Origin: Mycobacterium marinum
GTDB taxonomy: Bacteria; Actinomycetota; Actinomycetes; Mycobacteriales; Mycobacteriaceae
NCBI RefSeq assembly: GCF_003391395.1
Contig: NZ_CP024190.1
Span: 3,038,001 to 3,102,000, forward strand
Direction of reading: 5' to 3'
Length of the DNA stretch: 64,000 nucleotides
Notes under the pieces: model-generated
What the model was told of the DNA's origin: nothing
The model's database searches: none
Seen by the model: only the letters and a program-made list of their open reading frames with translations
In this document: piece after piece, positions 45,101-53,103 of the stretch
Position numbering within the stretch: position 1 is the first letter of the stretch
How the letters are laid out: each line of letters begins with the position of its first letter
Position numbers and translations under genes: made by a program

Positions 45101-46307
45101 CTACCGCGCTCTCGCCGAGGAAAACGAGGTGCTGATCGAGCAGGTGAACGTGATCATCAACCAGGGACCCTCGTTCGGCGTGCACGTGGTGGTCACTGCC
45201 GATCGTGAATCTGAGCTGCGGCCCCCGGTGCGCAGCGGGTTCGGTTCCCGCGTTGAGCTGCGCTTGGCCGCGGTGGAGGACGCCAAGCTGGTGCGTTCTC
45301 GGTTCGCCAAAGATGTCCCGGTCAAGCCCGGTCGCGGCATGGTCGCGGTCAACTACGTCCGGCTGGACAGCGATCCCCAGGCGGGCCTGCACACATTGGT
45401 GGCGAGGCCGGCGATGGGCAGCACCCCGACCAACGTCTTCGAGTGCGACAGCGTCGTTGCGGCGGTCAGTCGGCTCACGACCTCCCAGGCGCCGCCGGTG
45501 CGTCGCCTGCCGGCGAGTTTCGGTGTGGATCAGGTGCGCCAGCTCGCCGCCCGGGATACCCGTCAAGGTGTTGGTGTCGGCGGAATTGCCTGGGCGATAT
45601 CGGAATTGGATCTGCAGCCGGTGTACCTCAACTTCGCCGAGAACTCGCACTTGATGGTGACGGGCCGGCGCGAATGTGGGCGTACCACAACGTTGGCCAC
45701 GATCATGTCCGAGATCGGGCGGTTGTATGCACCGGGTGCCACCAGCGTTCCCGCTCCGCCACCAGGGCAACCGTCGGCGCAGGTTTGGCTGATCGACCCG
45801 CGTCGTCAGCTGCTGACCGCGCTGGGCTCCAACTATGTGGAGCGGTTCGCCTACAACCTCGATGGCGTCCAGGCGATGATGGGCGAGTTGGCCGCCGTGT
45901 TGGCCGGCCGGGAGCCACCACCTGGGCTGTCAGCCGAGGAGTTGCTGTCCCGGTCGTGGTGGAGTGGTCCGGAGATCTTCCTGATCGTCGACGACATCCA
46001 GCAGCTGCCACCGGGCTTCGATTCACCGCTGCACAAGGCCGCTCCCTGGGTCAACCGGGCCGCTGACGTCGGTTTGCACGTCATCGTGACGAGGTCCTTC
46101 GGTGGTTGGTCGTCGGCAGGTAGCGACCCGATGTTGCGGGCGTTGCATCAGGCGAATGCGCCGTTGCTGGTGATGGATGCCGATCCGGACGAGGGCTTCA
46201 TTCGCGGCAAGATGAAGGGTGGCCCGCTGCCTCGCGGCCGAGGCCTGCTGATGGCCGAGGACACCGGCGTATTCGTTCAGGTTGCCCTGACCGAGGTGCG
46301 AAAGTAA
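42141..46307 (+). CDS. eccC5: ESX-5 FtsK/SpoIIIE-type ATPase EccC5
   Basis: 1388 aa, intact as one gene. Two transmembrane helices near residues 37-100 precede three ATPase domains. Walker A 1 is GTTGSGKST (Lys506) with Walker B MLVVVIDEF. Walker A 2 is GAGGSGKTT (Lys879) with YLVIDNY. Walker A 3 is GRRECGRTT, with Arg1181 replacing the lysine, and IFLIVDDIQ. Domain 1 drives secretion; the later domains recognise substrate tails. The third Walker A substitution suggests weak or absent hydrolysis there. The counterpart is split as Rv1783/Rv1784 in the original H37Rv annotation. Confidence 0.96.
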   Translation: MKRGFARPTPEKAPVIKPENIVLPTPLSIPPPEGKPWWLIVVGVVVVGLLGGMVAMVFASGSHVFGGVGSIFPIFMMVGIMMMMFRSVGAGGQQQMSRPKLDAMRAQFMLMLDMLRETAQESADSMDSNYRWFHPAPSTLAAAVGSPRMWERKPDGKDLNFGVVRVGVGMTRPEVTWGEPQNMPTDIELEPVTGKALQEFGRYQSVVYNLPKMISLLVEPWYALVGEREQALGLMRAIICQLTFSHGPDHVQFIVVSSDLDEWEWVKWLPHFGDSRRYDAAGNARMVYSSVREFAAEQAELFAGRGSFTPRHASSSAQTPTPHTVIICDVDDPQWEYVISAEGVDGVTFFDLTGSPMWTNVPERKLEFDKTGVIEALPRDRDTWMVIDDNAWFFALTDHVSIAEAEEFGQKLAQWRLAEAYEEIGQRVAHIGARDILAYYGIDDPGNIDFDYLWGSRTDSMGRSRLRAPFGNRSDNGELLFLDMKSLDEGGDGPHGVMSGTTGSGKSTLVRTVIESLMLGHPPEELQFVLADLKGGSAVKPFAGVPHVSRIITDLEEDQALMERFLDALWGEIARRKAICDSAGVDDAKEYNSVRGRMRARGQDMAPLPMLVVVIDEFYEWFRIMPTAVDVLDSIGRQGRAYWIHLMMASQTIESRAEKLMENMGYRLVLKARTAGAAQAAGVPNAVNLPAQAGLGYFRKSLEDIIRFQAEFLWRDYFQPGITVDGEEAPVLVHSIDYIRPQLFTNSFTPLEVTVGGPEIDKVVAHANGEVVEEAEAEAEEEGIRVPKVGTVIIDQLRRINFEPYRLWQPPLTQPVAIDDLVNRFLGHPWQKEYGSARNLVFPIGVIDRPFKHDQPPWTVDTSGPGSNVLILGAGGSGKTTALQTLISSAALTHTPDQVQFYCLAYSSTALTTVSKLPHVGEVAGPTDPYGVRRTVAELLALVRERKRSFLEYGIASMEMFRRRKFGGEAGPVPNDGFGDVYLVIDNYRALAEENEVLIEQVNVIINQGPSFGVHVVVTADRESELRPPVRSGFGSRVELRLAAVEDAKLVRSRFAKDVPVKPGRGMVAVNYVRLDSDPQAGLHTLVARPAMGSTPTNVFECDSVVAAVSRLTTSQAPPVRRLPASFGVDQVRQLAARDTRQGVGVGGIAWAISELDLQPVYLNFAENSHLMVTGRRECGRTTTLATIMSEIGRLYAPGATSVPAPPPGQPSAQVWLIDPRRQLLTALGSNYVERFAYNLDGVQAMMGELAAVLAGREPPPGLSAEELLSRSWWSGPEIFLIVDDIQQLPPGFDSPLHKAAPWVNRAADVGLHVIVTRSFGGWSSAGSDPMLRALHQANAPLLVMDADPDEGFIRGKMKGGPLPRGRGLLMAEDTGVFVQVALTEVRK

Positions 46308-46315
46308 GACCGGGC

Positions 46316-46356
46316 CCGCTGCGCTGGGCCTGACCGTGTCAGGCCCAGCGCAGCGG
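46316..46356. terminator. Strong bidirectional hairpin between eccC5 and cyp143
   Basis: An 18-base perfect stem (46316-46333 with 46339-46356) around the 5-base loop CCGTG. The left arm starts 9 bases after the eccC5 stop; the right arm contains the cyp143 stop codon and its last codons. It is well placed to stop transcription from both sides and to insulate cyp143 from the secretion genes. Confidence 0.75.
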
Positions 46357-47514
46357 CAACGACTTGAGTGCGAACGTCTTTGACGGGAAAGCGATCTCGG
46401 GACTGTAGTCGGGCGCCAGTTCGAAGTCGGGCAGTTGCTTGAGCCATTCGGCAACGATCACGGTCAGTTCTATCCGCGCCAAGTGTGAGCCCAGGCAACG
46501 GTGTGGTCCGCCTCCGAATCCCCAGTGCCGGTGCACCTTTCCGTCCATGACCAGTTCATTGGTGGACATGGCGTCGCTACCGTCGCGGTTGACGGCGGCC
46601 ATGCACAGCCGCACTTGTGAGCCTGGTGGTAGCGTCATGCCGCCCACGTTGACAAAATCCGTGGTGATTCGTGGAGCAACCGGCGCTGACGGCTCCAGCC
46701 GAACGATCTCCTCGATGAAAACCCTTATTTCCTTTGGGTTATCGCGAAGCTGGGTGCGTAGCTGCGGCCGGCGTGCCAATTCGAGCAACGAGAATCCGAT
46801 CGCGGCGGTCACGGTATCCAGACCGGCAAGGATCAACAGGTGGCTCATGCCCAGAAGTTCGAGATCAGTGAACTCGCCGGGGCCGGTCATCACCTGTGAC
46901 AACATGTCTGAGCCTGGGTTCTGGCGACGTTGTTGGATCGCGTTGTTGAGGTACTCGAGCAGCTCTAGTTGGCCGACTTCGAGCTCTTCGCGGGTGAGAT
47001 AGAGCTTGTCGCCGATAATTGCGTCTTTCCACGCGATCACTCGGTCGCGATCCTGCAGCGGCAGGCCATAGAGGTCCAGGAATACCTGGAATGGGTACAG
47101 CCGTGCGAACTCTGCCATCGCATCGCATTCACCGCGCCCGGCGAAGCCCGCGATCATCTCTGCCGCGTGGCGCTCCAGTACCGGCCGCGACTTGCCCAGG
47201 GCATGCGGGCTGAAGTAAGGCTGCAGCGCCTTGCGGTAGCGGGTGTGCTCGGGCGGGTCGAACGCCAGGGGCACTACGGGCAGCGGATTGCCCGGTGGCT
47301 GCAGGATCCGCGACGAGAAGATCTTGGGATTTCGCAGCGCCGCGAGCACGTCCTCGCGCCGGGTCAGGTAGTAGTGGCCATTCATGAAGACCACGGGCCC
47401 GGCGTCCCGCAGTGTATTCCACCCGACCGCGCGGTCGGCGGCTAGCGGCAATGTCGAATATTCAAGGCGCGGTAGATAAAACGAGCTGGCCGAACCTTCG
47501 CCGGGGGTACTCAT
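46339..47514 (-). CDS. cyp143: Cytochrome P450 CYP143
   Basis: 391 aa. The I-helix reads LAGLDTVTAAIG, the ExxR motif EEIVR and the heme loop HWGFGGGPHRCLGSHLAR, with Cys340 as heme ligand. Size and location inside ESX-5 match Rv1785c. It is transcribed against the secretion genes and diverges from a ferredoxin gene, its likely electron donor. The substrate is unknown. Its 3' end forms part of a shared terminator hairpin. Confidence 0.94.
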   Translation of the reverse strand: MSTPGEGSASSFYLPRLEYSTLPLAADRAVGWNTLRDAGPVVFMNGHYYLTRREDVLAALRNPKIFSSRILQPPGNPLPVVPLAFDPPEHTRYRKALQPYFSPHALGKSRPVLERHAAEMIAGFAGRGECDAMAEFARLYPFQVFLDLYGLPLQDRDRVIAWKDAIIGDKLYLTREELEVGQLELLEYLNNAIQQRRQNPGSDMLSQVMTGPGEFTDLELLGMSHLLILAGLDTVTAAIGFSLLELARRPQLRTQLRDNPKEIRVFIEEIVRLEPSAPVAPRITTDFVNVGGMTLPPGSQVRLCMAAVNRDGSDAMSTNELVMDGKVHRHWGFGGGPHRCLGSHLARIELTVIVAEWLKQLPDFELAPDYSPEIAFPSKTFALKSLPLRWA

Positions 47515-47613
47515 TCGCTCAAGTCTTCCGTTTTCCGTTCTAGTCGGAGGTCATCGGGGCCGCCAAACTCTTGATGACACGGTCAATATCGCACGGTCGG
47601 CAAACACCCAACA

Positions 47614-47652
47614 ATCCGACATCGATCACATCCGAGTTCATATCCGACGGAT
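47614..47652. promoter_or_regulatory. ATCCGA repeats between cyp143 and ferredoxin
   Basis: ATCCGA occurs three times in direct orientation (47614, 47630, 47642). The last copy extends into a perfect palindrome ATCCG-A-CGGAT (47642-47652). It lies in the 263-base divergent promoter region, so a regulator could control both genes from here. The binding protein is unknown. Confidence 0.4.
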
Positions 47653-47777
47653 TGGCCGCGGAGCCGAGGCCACGAGGGACTCGTGACCATCAATCGACAA
47701 GCTAATCTACCTATTGATCGGTGTGGTCCGAGCTGACTCTGCTCCAAGCTGGGTTGAGACTCGAGAGAGGAAGTCCG

Positions 47778-47972
47778 GTGAAGATTCGCCTCGAAAGCTC
47801 CAAGTGTGTTGGCCACGCCCAGTGCTACGCGGTGGATCCAGACCTGTTTCCGATCGACGAATCCGGCTACTCCATTCTCGAAGAGCACGAGGTGCGACCC
47901 GAGGACGAACAAGTGGCCCGCGATGGTGTGGCTAGCTGCCCCGAAATGGCGCTCATCCTCGACGAGGAGTGA
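47778..47972 (+). CDS. 3Fe-4S ferredoxin (Rv1786-like)
   Basis: 64 aa from the GTG at 47778, with GAGAGAGGA upstream; the longer frame to 47721 has no support. The cluster motif is CVGHAQC (C-x5-C) plus SCPEMA near the C-terminus, the pattern of 3Fe-4S ferredoxins that serve mycobacterial P450s. The acidic surface (DPDLFPIDE, ILEEHEVRPEDEQ) fits docking to a P450. It diverges from cyp143 and probably supplies it with electrons, via a reductase encoded elsewhere. Confidence 0.9.
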   Translation: MKIRLESSKCVGHAQCYAVDPDLFPIDESGYSILEEHEVRPEDEQVARDGVASCPEMALILDEE

Positions 47973-48509
47973 CAAAAGTGGCCGCCTGACGGACCTCGGG
48001 CGAGTGCTGTCTTTCTAAACTAAACGTTAACGAATAGTTGTATTTAGGTTAACAGCAGTTTAACTATGGTTTACGGGGAATGAATAGTTGGCGTCTTCGG
48101 CGCCGGAGGCCGGTTGGGTCATCTAATGTGTTCCATATGCAATAGTTCTGCAACGTGGCAGCTTTTGCATGATGGTGCTAGGATGCGGTCTTCTCGAGGC
48201 TGAAAGTTCATGCGCTGATGACCACAAGTTGGCCGTGACGGTAGCTGCAGATGCTCTCGACAACGCCTCGCCCGAAAAATTCCTGGCGCGCATCTTTCGT
48301 ACCGCGACGTGTCTCGAAGACCATGCCGGGTCAACGAGTAACGCCCGTTCGCAGTGCTGAGGACGTTTGGCGAGACGGCTTCAACCAGCTGGGCCGGGGG
48401 GCAGAAGGTGGTGATTACACGAACGGTGGCGGCCTCGCTGGCCGATGCAGGGGTGGCATTGCTGTGTCCGGATCGCGATTGCGATAGTGGGCGGCTTTAG
48501 GAGGGGTGG
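47973..48509. promoter_or_regulatory. AT-rich leader upstream of the PE/PPE genes
   Basis: 537 bases without a convincing gene (ORFs such as 48169-48360 have no recognisable domain). Bases 48010-48092 are strikingly AT-rich for this genome. They contain GTTAAC twice (48026, 48048), GTTTAAC (48058) and a direct repeat GAATAGTTG (48032, 48082) spaced 50 bases apart. This is the likely promoter/control region of the PPE25-to-esxN gene set. Confidence 0.5.
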
Positions 48510-49766
48510 GTGTTTGATTTCGGGGCGTTGCCTCCCGAGATAAATTCAGGCCGAATGTATACCGGCCCTGGATCGGGGCCAATGATGGCTGCTGCGTCGG
48601 CCTGGGATGCTCTGGCGGCCGAATTGAGCTCTGCGGCGTCTGGTTACAGTTCAGTGATTGCAGAGCTGACTAGCTCACCATGGCTCGGTCCGGCATCGCG
48701 CTCGATGATGTCGGCCGTTGCTCCTTATGTGACTTGGCTCAGCGCGGCGGCCGCCCAGACCGAGACCGCGGCCAGCCAGGCCCGCGCGGCGGCGGCGGCC
48801 TACGAGACCGCATTTGTGATGACGGTGCCGCCGCCTGTGATTGCGGCCAACCGGGTCTTGTTGATGACATTGGTGGCGACCAATTTCTTTGGCCAGAACA
48901 CCCCGGCTATCGCGGCCACAGAAGCTCAATACATGGAGATGTGGGCGCAAGACGCGGCCGCCATGTACAGCTACGCCGGCTCGTCGGCGCTGGCCACGGA
49001 GTTGCCGCGGTTCGCGCCACCACCGGATACCACCTCCGTGAACGCAGCCGGGGGTCAGTCCGCTGTCGTTGCCCAAGCCGCTGCCACGCCGGCCGGAGAC
49101 TCCGCGCAGACCATCACGGCCACCATCCCGCAGCTGCTGTCGTCCGCCGGAGTGCCCGGACTGCAGCAGCTTTCATTGTCTTCAGTGTCGTCGATGTCGC
49201 CGTCGGCGGCGTCATCGCCAACCGTGTGGCAGATCATTCAGACGCAAGTACAGAACTTCCTGACCTACGGGCTGCCGACGCCGGACAACAACTATGCCGG
49301 CCTCTATCCCGGCATGTACAACGCGCTGAGGCAGACACTGCAGGCCTACTTCGGCGTGGGAATAGGCAACTCCGGCTGGTCGATAGCCCAGCAGTTGACC
49401 TTCGGTCCCGGAGGAACAACGGCCGGTGCCGGTGGTGCCTGGTACCCGACACCCGAATTCGCCGCCTTGGGCGCTGATACCTGGCATTGGCACCCGATGG
49501 CGAGCTTTGCGTCGTCCAGCAAGGTCGGCGGCCTATCGGTTCCGGCCAGCTGGGGCACCGCCCCCGGTTCGGTGGAACAAGCATCCACGAAGCTCGTGAG
49601 CACCAATTTCACTACCTCACCGGGCGAAGCGAACCCTGCGAACGGATTGAACGCCGCGCTGCGCGGATTCCCGGTTGGATCGCGCGGCGCTCAGCGCACC
49701 GGCAACCTGGGCGTGCGCTACGGATTCCGCTACCCCGTCCTGACCAGACCGCCGTCGGCAGGTTGA
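48510..49766 (+). CDS. PPE25: PPE-SVP protein, PPE25-like
   Basis: 418 aa from a GTG that follows AGGAGGGG. The PPE domain opens MFDFGALPPEINSGRMYTGPGS and contains WLGPASRSMM (WxG) and AATNFFGQNTPAIAATEAQYMEMW. The C-terminal half carries the SVP signature GGLSVPASWG. It holds the PPE25 position, after the ferredoxin and before PE18. M. tuberculosis PPE25 is shorter (about 365 aa), so the assignment rests on context and N-terminal likeness. It is presumed an ESX-5 substrate chaperoned by EspG5. Confidence 0.85.
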   Translation: MFDFGALPPEINSGRMYTGPGSGPMMAAASAWDALAAELSSAASGYSSVIAELTSSPWLGPASRSMMSAVAPYVTWLSAAAAQTETAASQARAAAAAYETAFVMTVPPPVIAANRVLLMTLVATNFFGQNTPAIAATEAQYMEMWAQDAAAMYSYAGSSALATELPRFAPPPDTTSVNAAGGQSAVVAQAAATPAGDSAQTITATIPQLLSSAGVPGLQQLSLSSVSSMSPSAASSPTVWQIIQTQVQNFLTYGLPTPDNNYAGLYPGMYNALRQTLQAYFGVGIGNSGWSIAQQLTFGPGGTTAGAGGAWYPTPEFAALGADTWHWHPMASFASSSKVGGLSVPASWGTAPGSVEQASTKLVSTNFTTSPGEANPANGLNAALRGFPVGSRGAQRTGNLGVRYGFRYPVLTRPPSAG

Positions 49767-49964
49767 TGTCATGGCCTCAACAACCACTGCGTGTGACCGT
49801 CATCGGATTCAAGGGTTGCCAGTAAATGAAGAGCGGATGAAGAGTGACTGTTCGACGATGAGTATTTCGCAGCGAAGGGGCGCCGCGAAGCCGGTTCCAA
49901 TTAGCGTTGATAGCAATCAAATCCCGACGGTCTTCGGGCCCGCGGGTGATGAGGAGGAACTCCT

Positions 49965-50264
49965 ATGTCATACGTGACCACACAGCCGGAGGCCCTGGCG
50001 GCGGCAGCCAGCACCTTGCAGGGCATCGGCTCGACGCTGAGCTCCCAGAATGCCGCAGCGGCAGCACCCACTACGGGTGTGGTGCCCGCGGCAGCCGATG
50101 AGGTTTCGGCGCTGACCGCGGCTCAGTTCGCCGCACATGCCCAGATGTATCAAGCCGTGAGCGCTCAAGCCTCGGCGATTCACGAAATGTTCGTCAATAC
50201 CCTGGGCATCAGCTCAGGGTCGTACGCGGCGACCGAAGCGGCCAACGCGGCCGCGGCCGGCTAG
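49965..50264 (+). CDS. PE18: PE protein PE18
   Basis: 99 aa, PE domain only. It begins MSYVTTQPEALAAAAST and contains VPAAADEVSALTAAQFAAHAQMYQAVS and the secretion motif YxxxD/E near the end (YAATE). A GAGGAGGAA site precedes the ATG. It is followed 11 bases later by PPE26, with which it is expected to form a helical PE-PPE dimer for ESX-5 export. It is nearly identical to the PE at 52461-52760. Confidence 0.93.
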   Translation: MSYVTTQPEALAAAASTLQGIGSTLSSQNAAAAAPTTGVVPAAADEVSALTAAQFAAHAQMYQAVSAQASAIHEMFVNTLGISSGSYAATEAANAAAAG

Positions 50265-50275
50265 GGGGTCCGGAA

Positions 50276-51502
50276 ATGGCGATGGATTATGGGATGCTTC
50301 CGCCCGAGGTCACCTCGGCGCTGATGTATGCGGGGCCGGGATCATCATCTATGGTTGCGGCGGCCTCAGCCTGGAACGCGCTGGCTGCCGAACTGAATTC
50401 GACAGCCCAGGGCTACCTCACGGTGATCACCCAGCTGTCCAGCGAAGAGTGGATGGGGCCCGCCTCCGCAACGATGGCACAGGCCGTCGAGCCCTACATG
50501 ACCTGGATGTCGGTCACCGCCGGCCAGGCCGAGCACGCGGCCACGCAGGCTCAATCGGCCGCGGCGGCCTTCGAGACGGCGTTCGCCGCCGTGGTGCCTC
50601 CGCCATTGATCGCCACCAACCGTGCCGAACTGACTCAGGCGCTGCAGACCAACATGTTCGGCTTGAACAACGGTGTGATCGCCCAATTGGAAGCCCAGTA
50701 TGCGGAAATGTGGGCTCAAGATGCGTCGGCGATGTACAACTATGCCGCCTCATCTGCACTTGCCACGAAGATCGAGTCGTTTACCGAGGCTCCGACGATA
50801 GCCAATCCGGCGGCCAGTACCACTCAGGGTGCCGCGGTCAGTGCGGCGCAAGCGACGTCCGCGGCCTCCACCCAAAGCACGGTCCAGAGTTTCCTCAGCC
50901 AGATCACCAGCCAGCTTGGACAGCTCGCCTCGCCGAGCGGAACGCAGAGCTTCGTGTCGCAGCTGGGGGCGAGTAATCCGATCCTGACCGAGATTTGGTT
51001 CCTGTTGACCGGGCAGACCGTGCTGCCCAACAACCTGGGAACGTTCATGCAGGGCTACTCCAACTACGCCAGCTTCTTCTACAACACCGAAGGTCTTCCG
51101 TACTTCAGCGTTGGTATGGGCAACTTCGGTGTTCAGATGGCCAAGACGCTGGGGTTGATAACTCAGCCGGCTGCCGCCGCGGCAGCAGCCCTGCCGAAGG
51201 TCCCGGGGCTGGGTGGCGCGCTCGGCGCGATCGGCAGTGCAGGCAGCCAGGTGGCGGCCGGATTGGGCAGCGGCGCCCACGTCGGACACTTGGCGGTCCC
51301 GGCATCCTGGCCGGGTGCATCGGTTGCAGAGGCTGTGCGCCCAACGGTCCAGGCGGTCAGTGAGCCAATCACCTCGCCCGAGGCGGCGAACGTGATCGGC
51401 GGCATGCCCGTAGGCGCCACGGGTGCCGGACGTGGGGTCGGTTCAGGTCCCCGATACGGGTTCAAACCGACGGTCATGGCGCGCCCACTTCCCGCTGGCT
51501 AG
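50276..51502 (+). CDS. PPE26: PPE-SVP protein PPE26
   Basis: 408 aa (M. tuberculosis PPE26 is 393). The PPE domain opens MAMDYGMLPPEVTSALMYAGPGS and contains WMGPASATM. A Ser/Thr/Ala-rich linker leads to the C-terminal domain with the SVP-type motif HLAVPASWPG (Ala for Ser) and the family ending PRYGFKPTVMARPLPAG. It is paired with PE18 just upstream. It is a predicted ESX-5 substrate. Confidence 0.92.
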   Translation: MAMDYGMLPPEVTSALMYAGPGSSSMVAAASAWNALAAELNSTAQGYLTVITQLSSEEWMGPASATMAQAVEPYMTWMSVTAGQAEHAATQAQSAAAAFETAFAAVVPPPLIATNRAELTQALQTNMFGLNNGVIAQLEAQYAEMWAQDASAMYNYAASSALATKIESFTEAPTIANPAASTTQGAAVSAAQATSAASTQSTVQSFLSQITSQLGQLASPSGTQSFVSQLGASNPILTEIWFLLTGQTVLPNNLGTFMQGYSNYASFFYNTEGLPYFSVGMGNFGVQMAKTLGLITQPAAAAAAALPKVPGLGGALGAIGSAGSQVAAGLGSGAHVGHLAVPASWPGASVAEAVRPTVQAVSEPITSPEAANVIGGMPVGATGAGRGVGSGPRYGFKPTVMARPLPAG

Positions 51503-51575
51503 CCAGGCAACGCAGATCGCCGCCTGCCGGACCACATCGTCAGCAAGGAGCCTCAGCTCAAAGGGAGCACCGAAA

Positions 51576-51896
51576 ATGTTAAAACGCCTTCTAGTTGTCG
51601 CAATCGCGTTACTTGGACCATTGGGAACTGTGGCAACCGCTCACGCGGACAATAATGACGACAGATTTCTCTCAGAATTGCAGTCCGAGGGCATCACAGA
51701 CCACATTTCGCCCTCACACGCGATCTTGGCCGCCCACATTGTGTGCCAGAAGCTTGACAGCGGCATGACGCCAACAGAGGTCGCTTACGACGTGCTCAAC
51801 AGCAGTTCCATGCCCGGATATCACTCCGGCTACTTTGTCGGCGCGGCTATTGACGCGTATTGCCCGCAGTATCGGCCCGAGGAGGGATCGCTCTAG
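51576..51896 (+). CDS. Secreted DUF732-family protein
   Basis: 106 aa. A Sec signal peptide (MLKRLLVVAIALLGPLGTVATAHA, cleavage after AHA) precedes a small helical domain with Cys residues in IVCQKLDSG and DAYCPQY, likely a disulfide. The mature sequence DDRFLSELQSEGI is the typical DUF732 opening. AAGGGAG precedes the ATG. It lies between PPE26 and PE19, where M. tuberculosis has PPE27, so it is an accessory insertion or replacement in the ESX-5 locus. Function unknown; it is Sec-exported, not ESX-type. Confidence 0.85.
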   Translation: MLKRLLVVAIALLGPLGTVATAHADNNDDRFLSELQSEGITDHISPSHAILAAHIVCQKLDSGMTPTEVAYDVLNSSSMPGYHSGYFVGAAIDAYCPQYRPEEGSL

Positions 51897-51983
51897 GGCC
51901 ACGGCGCACCCGCCGGACGGCGACCCTAGTAATAGGGCGGCGGGACTGATTGGATATGCCAGGGGATGAGGGGGGAAGTGAGT

Positions 51984-52442
51984 ATGACGACAACGTCTTC
52001 GTACGGGGCTGTCCGGGCCCCGAGCGCCCATGACCGACCGTGGTCGCGAGTTTCGGACCCAGAGTCGTTAACTAGTTGCGCGCACACGCGGTGGATCAAG
52101 ACGGCCGGCGCTCATCGAGCCGACCCACCGAAACTGCCCCACCGTATTGCTGTAGCACTGTCACGGCAGCGCGGAACGGGCCTCGCGGCCGACCGGATGG
52201 CTGTCGCGCTGGCAGCTAGACGCCGCAAAATGCCCCGTCGCGCGCTCTTCGGCCAGCAGCCGCACATTCTTGACTGTGAGTTTGCTGAGTGGGAAGCTAG
52301 GTGCATCGAGCGCTGTTACTGTGTCGTTACTACAGGTGAATTCACGGTGCTATCGCGTGAACAAATGCAAACAGGCCCCGTAGAAGGCAACCTGGCGTCA
52401 CACTGTCATCTAGTCTCTGCACTAGATGGGCGCCGGGGATAA
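51984..52442 (+). CDS. Uncertain hypothetical ORF upstream of PE19
   Basis: 152 aa starting MTTTSSYGAVRAPSAHD. A strong AGGGGGGAAG site lies 7 bases before the ATG, and the ORF ends 18 bases before PE19. The sequence is Arg- and Cys-rich (ARCIERCYCVV), matches no family I know, and its codon use is less GC3-biased than its neighbours, so it may be a chance ORF or a degenerated gene. Apart from it, the 564 bases 51897-52460 hold nothing recognisable. Confidence 0.3.
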   Translation: MTTTSSYGAVRAPSAHDRPWSRVSDPESLTSCAHTRWIKTAGAHRADPPKLPHRIAVALSRQRGTGLAADRMAVALAARRRKMPRRALFGQQPHILDCEFAEWEARCIERCYCVVTTGEFTVLSREQMQTGPVEGNLASHCHLVSALDGRRG

Positions 52443-52460
52443 TCGAGGGAGGAATACAGC

Positions 52461-52760
52461 ATGTCGTTTGTGACCACACAGCCGGAGGCGCTGGCTGCTG
52501 CAGCCGCAAACCTGCAGGGTATAGGCACCACGATGAGCGCGCAGAACGCGGCAGCGGCGGCGCCGACGACCGGAGTGGTACCCGCGGCCGCCGACGAGGT
52601 GTCAGCGCTGACCGCCGCTCAATTCGCCGCCCACGCGCAGATGTACCAAGCCGTTAGCGCCCAAGCCGCGGCCATTCACGAAATGTTCGTTAACACGCTT
52701 GCAACAAGCTCCGGTTCGTATGCGGCCACCGAAGCCGCCAACGCGGCCGCTGCCGGCTGA
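52461..52760 (+). CDS. PE19: PE protein PE19
   Basis: 99 aa, beginning MSFVTTQPEALAAAAANLQG. It differs from PE18 mainly in the first half and in NTLATSSGSY against NTLGISSGSY; the middle block is identical. The YAATE motif near the end is the type VII export signal. GAGGGAGG precedes the ATG. No PPE gene follows directly; esxM comes next after a 343-base gap. Confidence 0.92.
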   Translation: MSFVTTQPEALAAAAANLQGIGTTMSAQNAAAAAPTTGVVPAAADEVSALTAAQFAAHAQMYQAVSAQAAAIHEMFVNTLATSSGSYAATEAANAAAAG

Positions 52761-53103
52761 CCGCACTGTCGGTCTCAGACCGGGGGAGGGATCAGGCGCT
52801 GCGGTGAGCGCAACACAAACCTCCCATCGGTGGGTGAACTCTGGTTCTGATCGCTCGGCTGCGACGACGCTCCCGGCAATTGTGAAGTGCTTCGTCGAAT
52901 CGGACATCGAGGTTCGGGGGCGATGTATGTCGCACCGCGCTGAAATGCTCGGTGACCGCTGGCTGACCGAAAGGAGGGGGGGCATCCGTAACTTTTGGGC
53001 CGGCGGTTGCGTGAGCGCGTAGCTGATCGGCCATCGCGCTCACCACAACCGAATACACGATCTAACTGACAACCAACCAGCCAATACACAAGGAGAAATT
53101 CAG
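52761..53103. other. Leader of esxM, no gene seen
   Basis: 343 bases between PE19 and esxM. The ORFs here have no recognisable domain. CAAGGAGAAA at 53089-53098 is the esxM ribosome-binding site. The long leader suggests a separate promoter for the esxM-esxN pair. Confidence 0.4.

Noticed and set aside
44379..45770. 463-aa minus-strand ORF opposite eccC5
   Set aside because: Antisense shadow; no domain, and eccC5 motifs are unambiguous on the plus strand.
48169..48360. 63-aa ORF upstream of PPE25
   Set aside because: No ribosome-binding site or domain, and overlapping ORFs in other frames look equally good.
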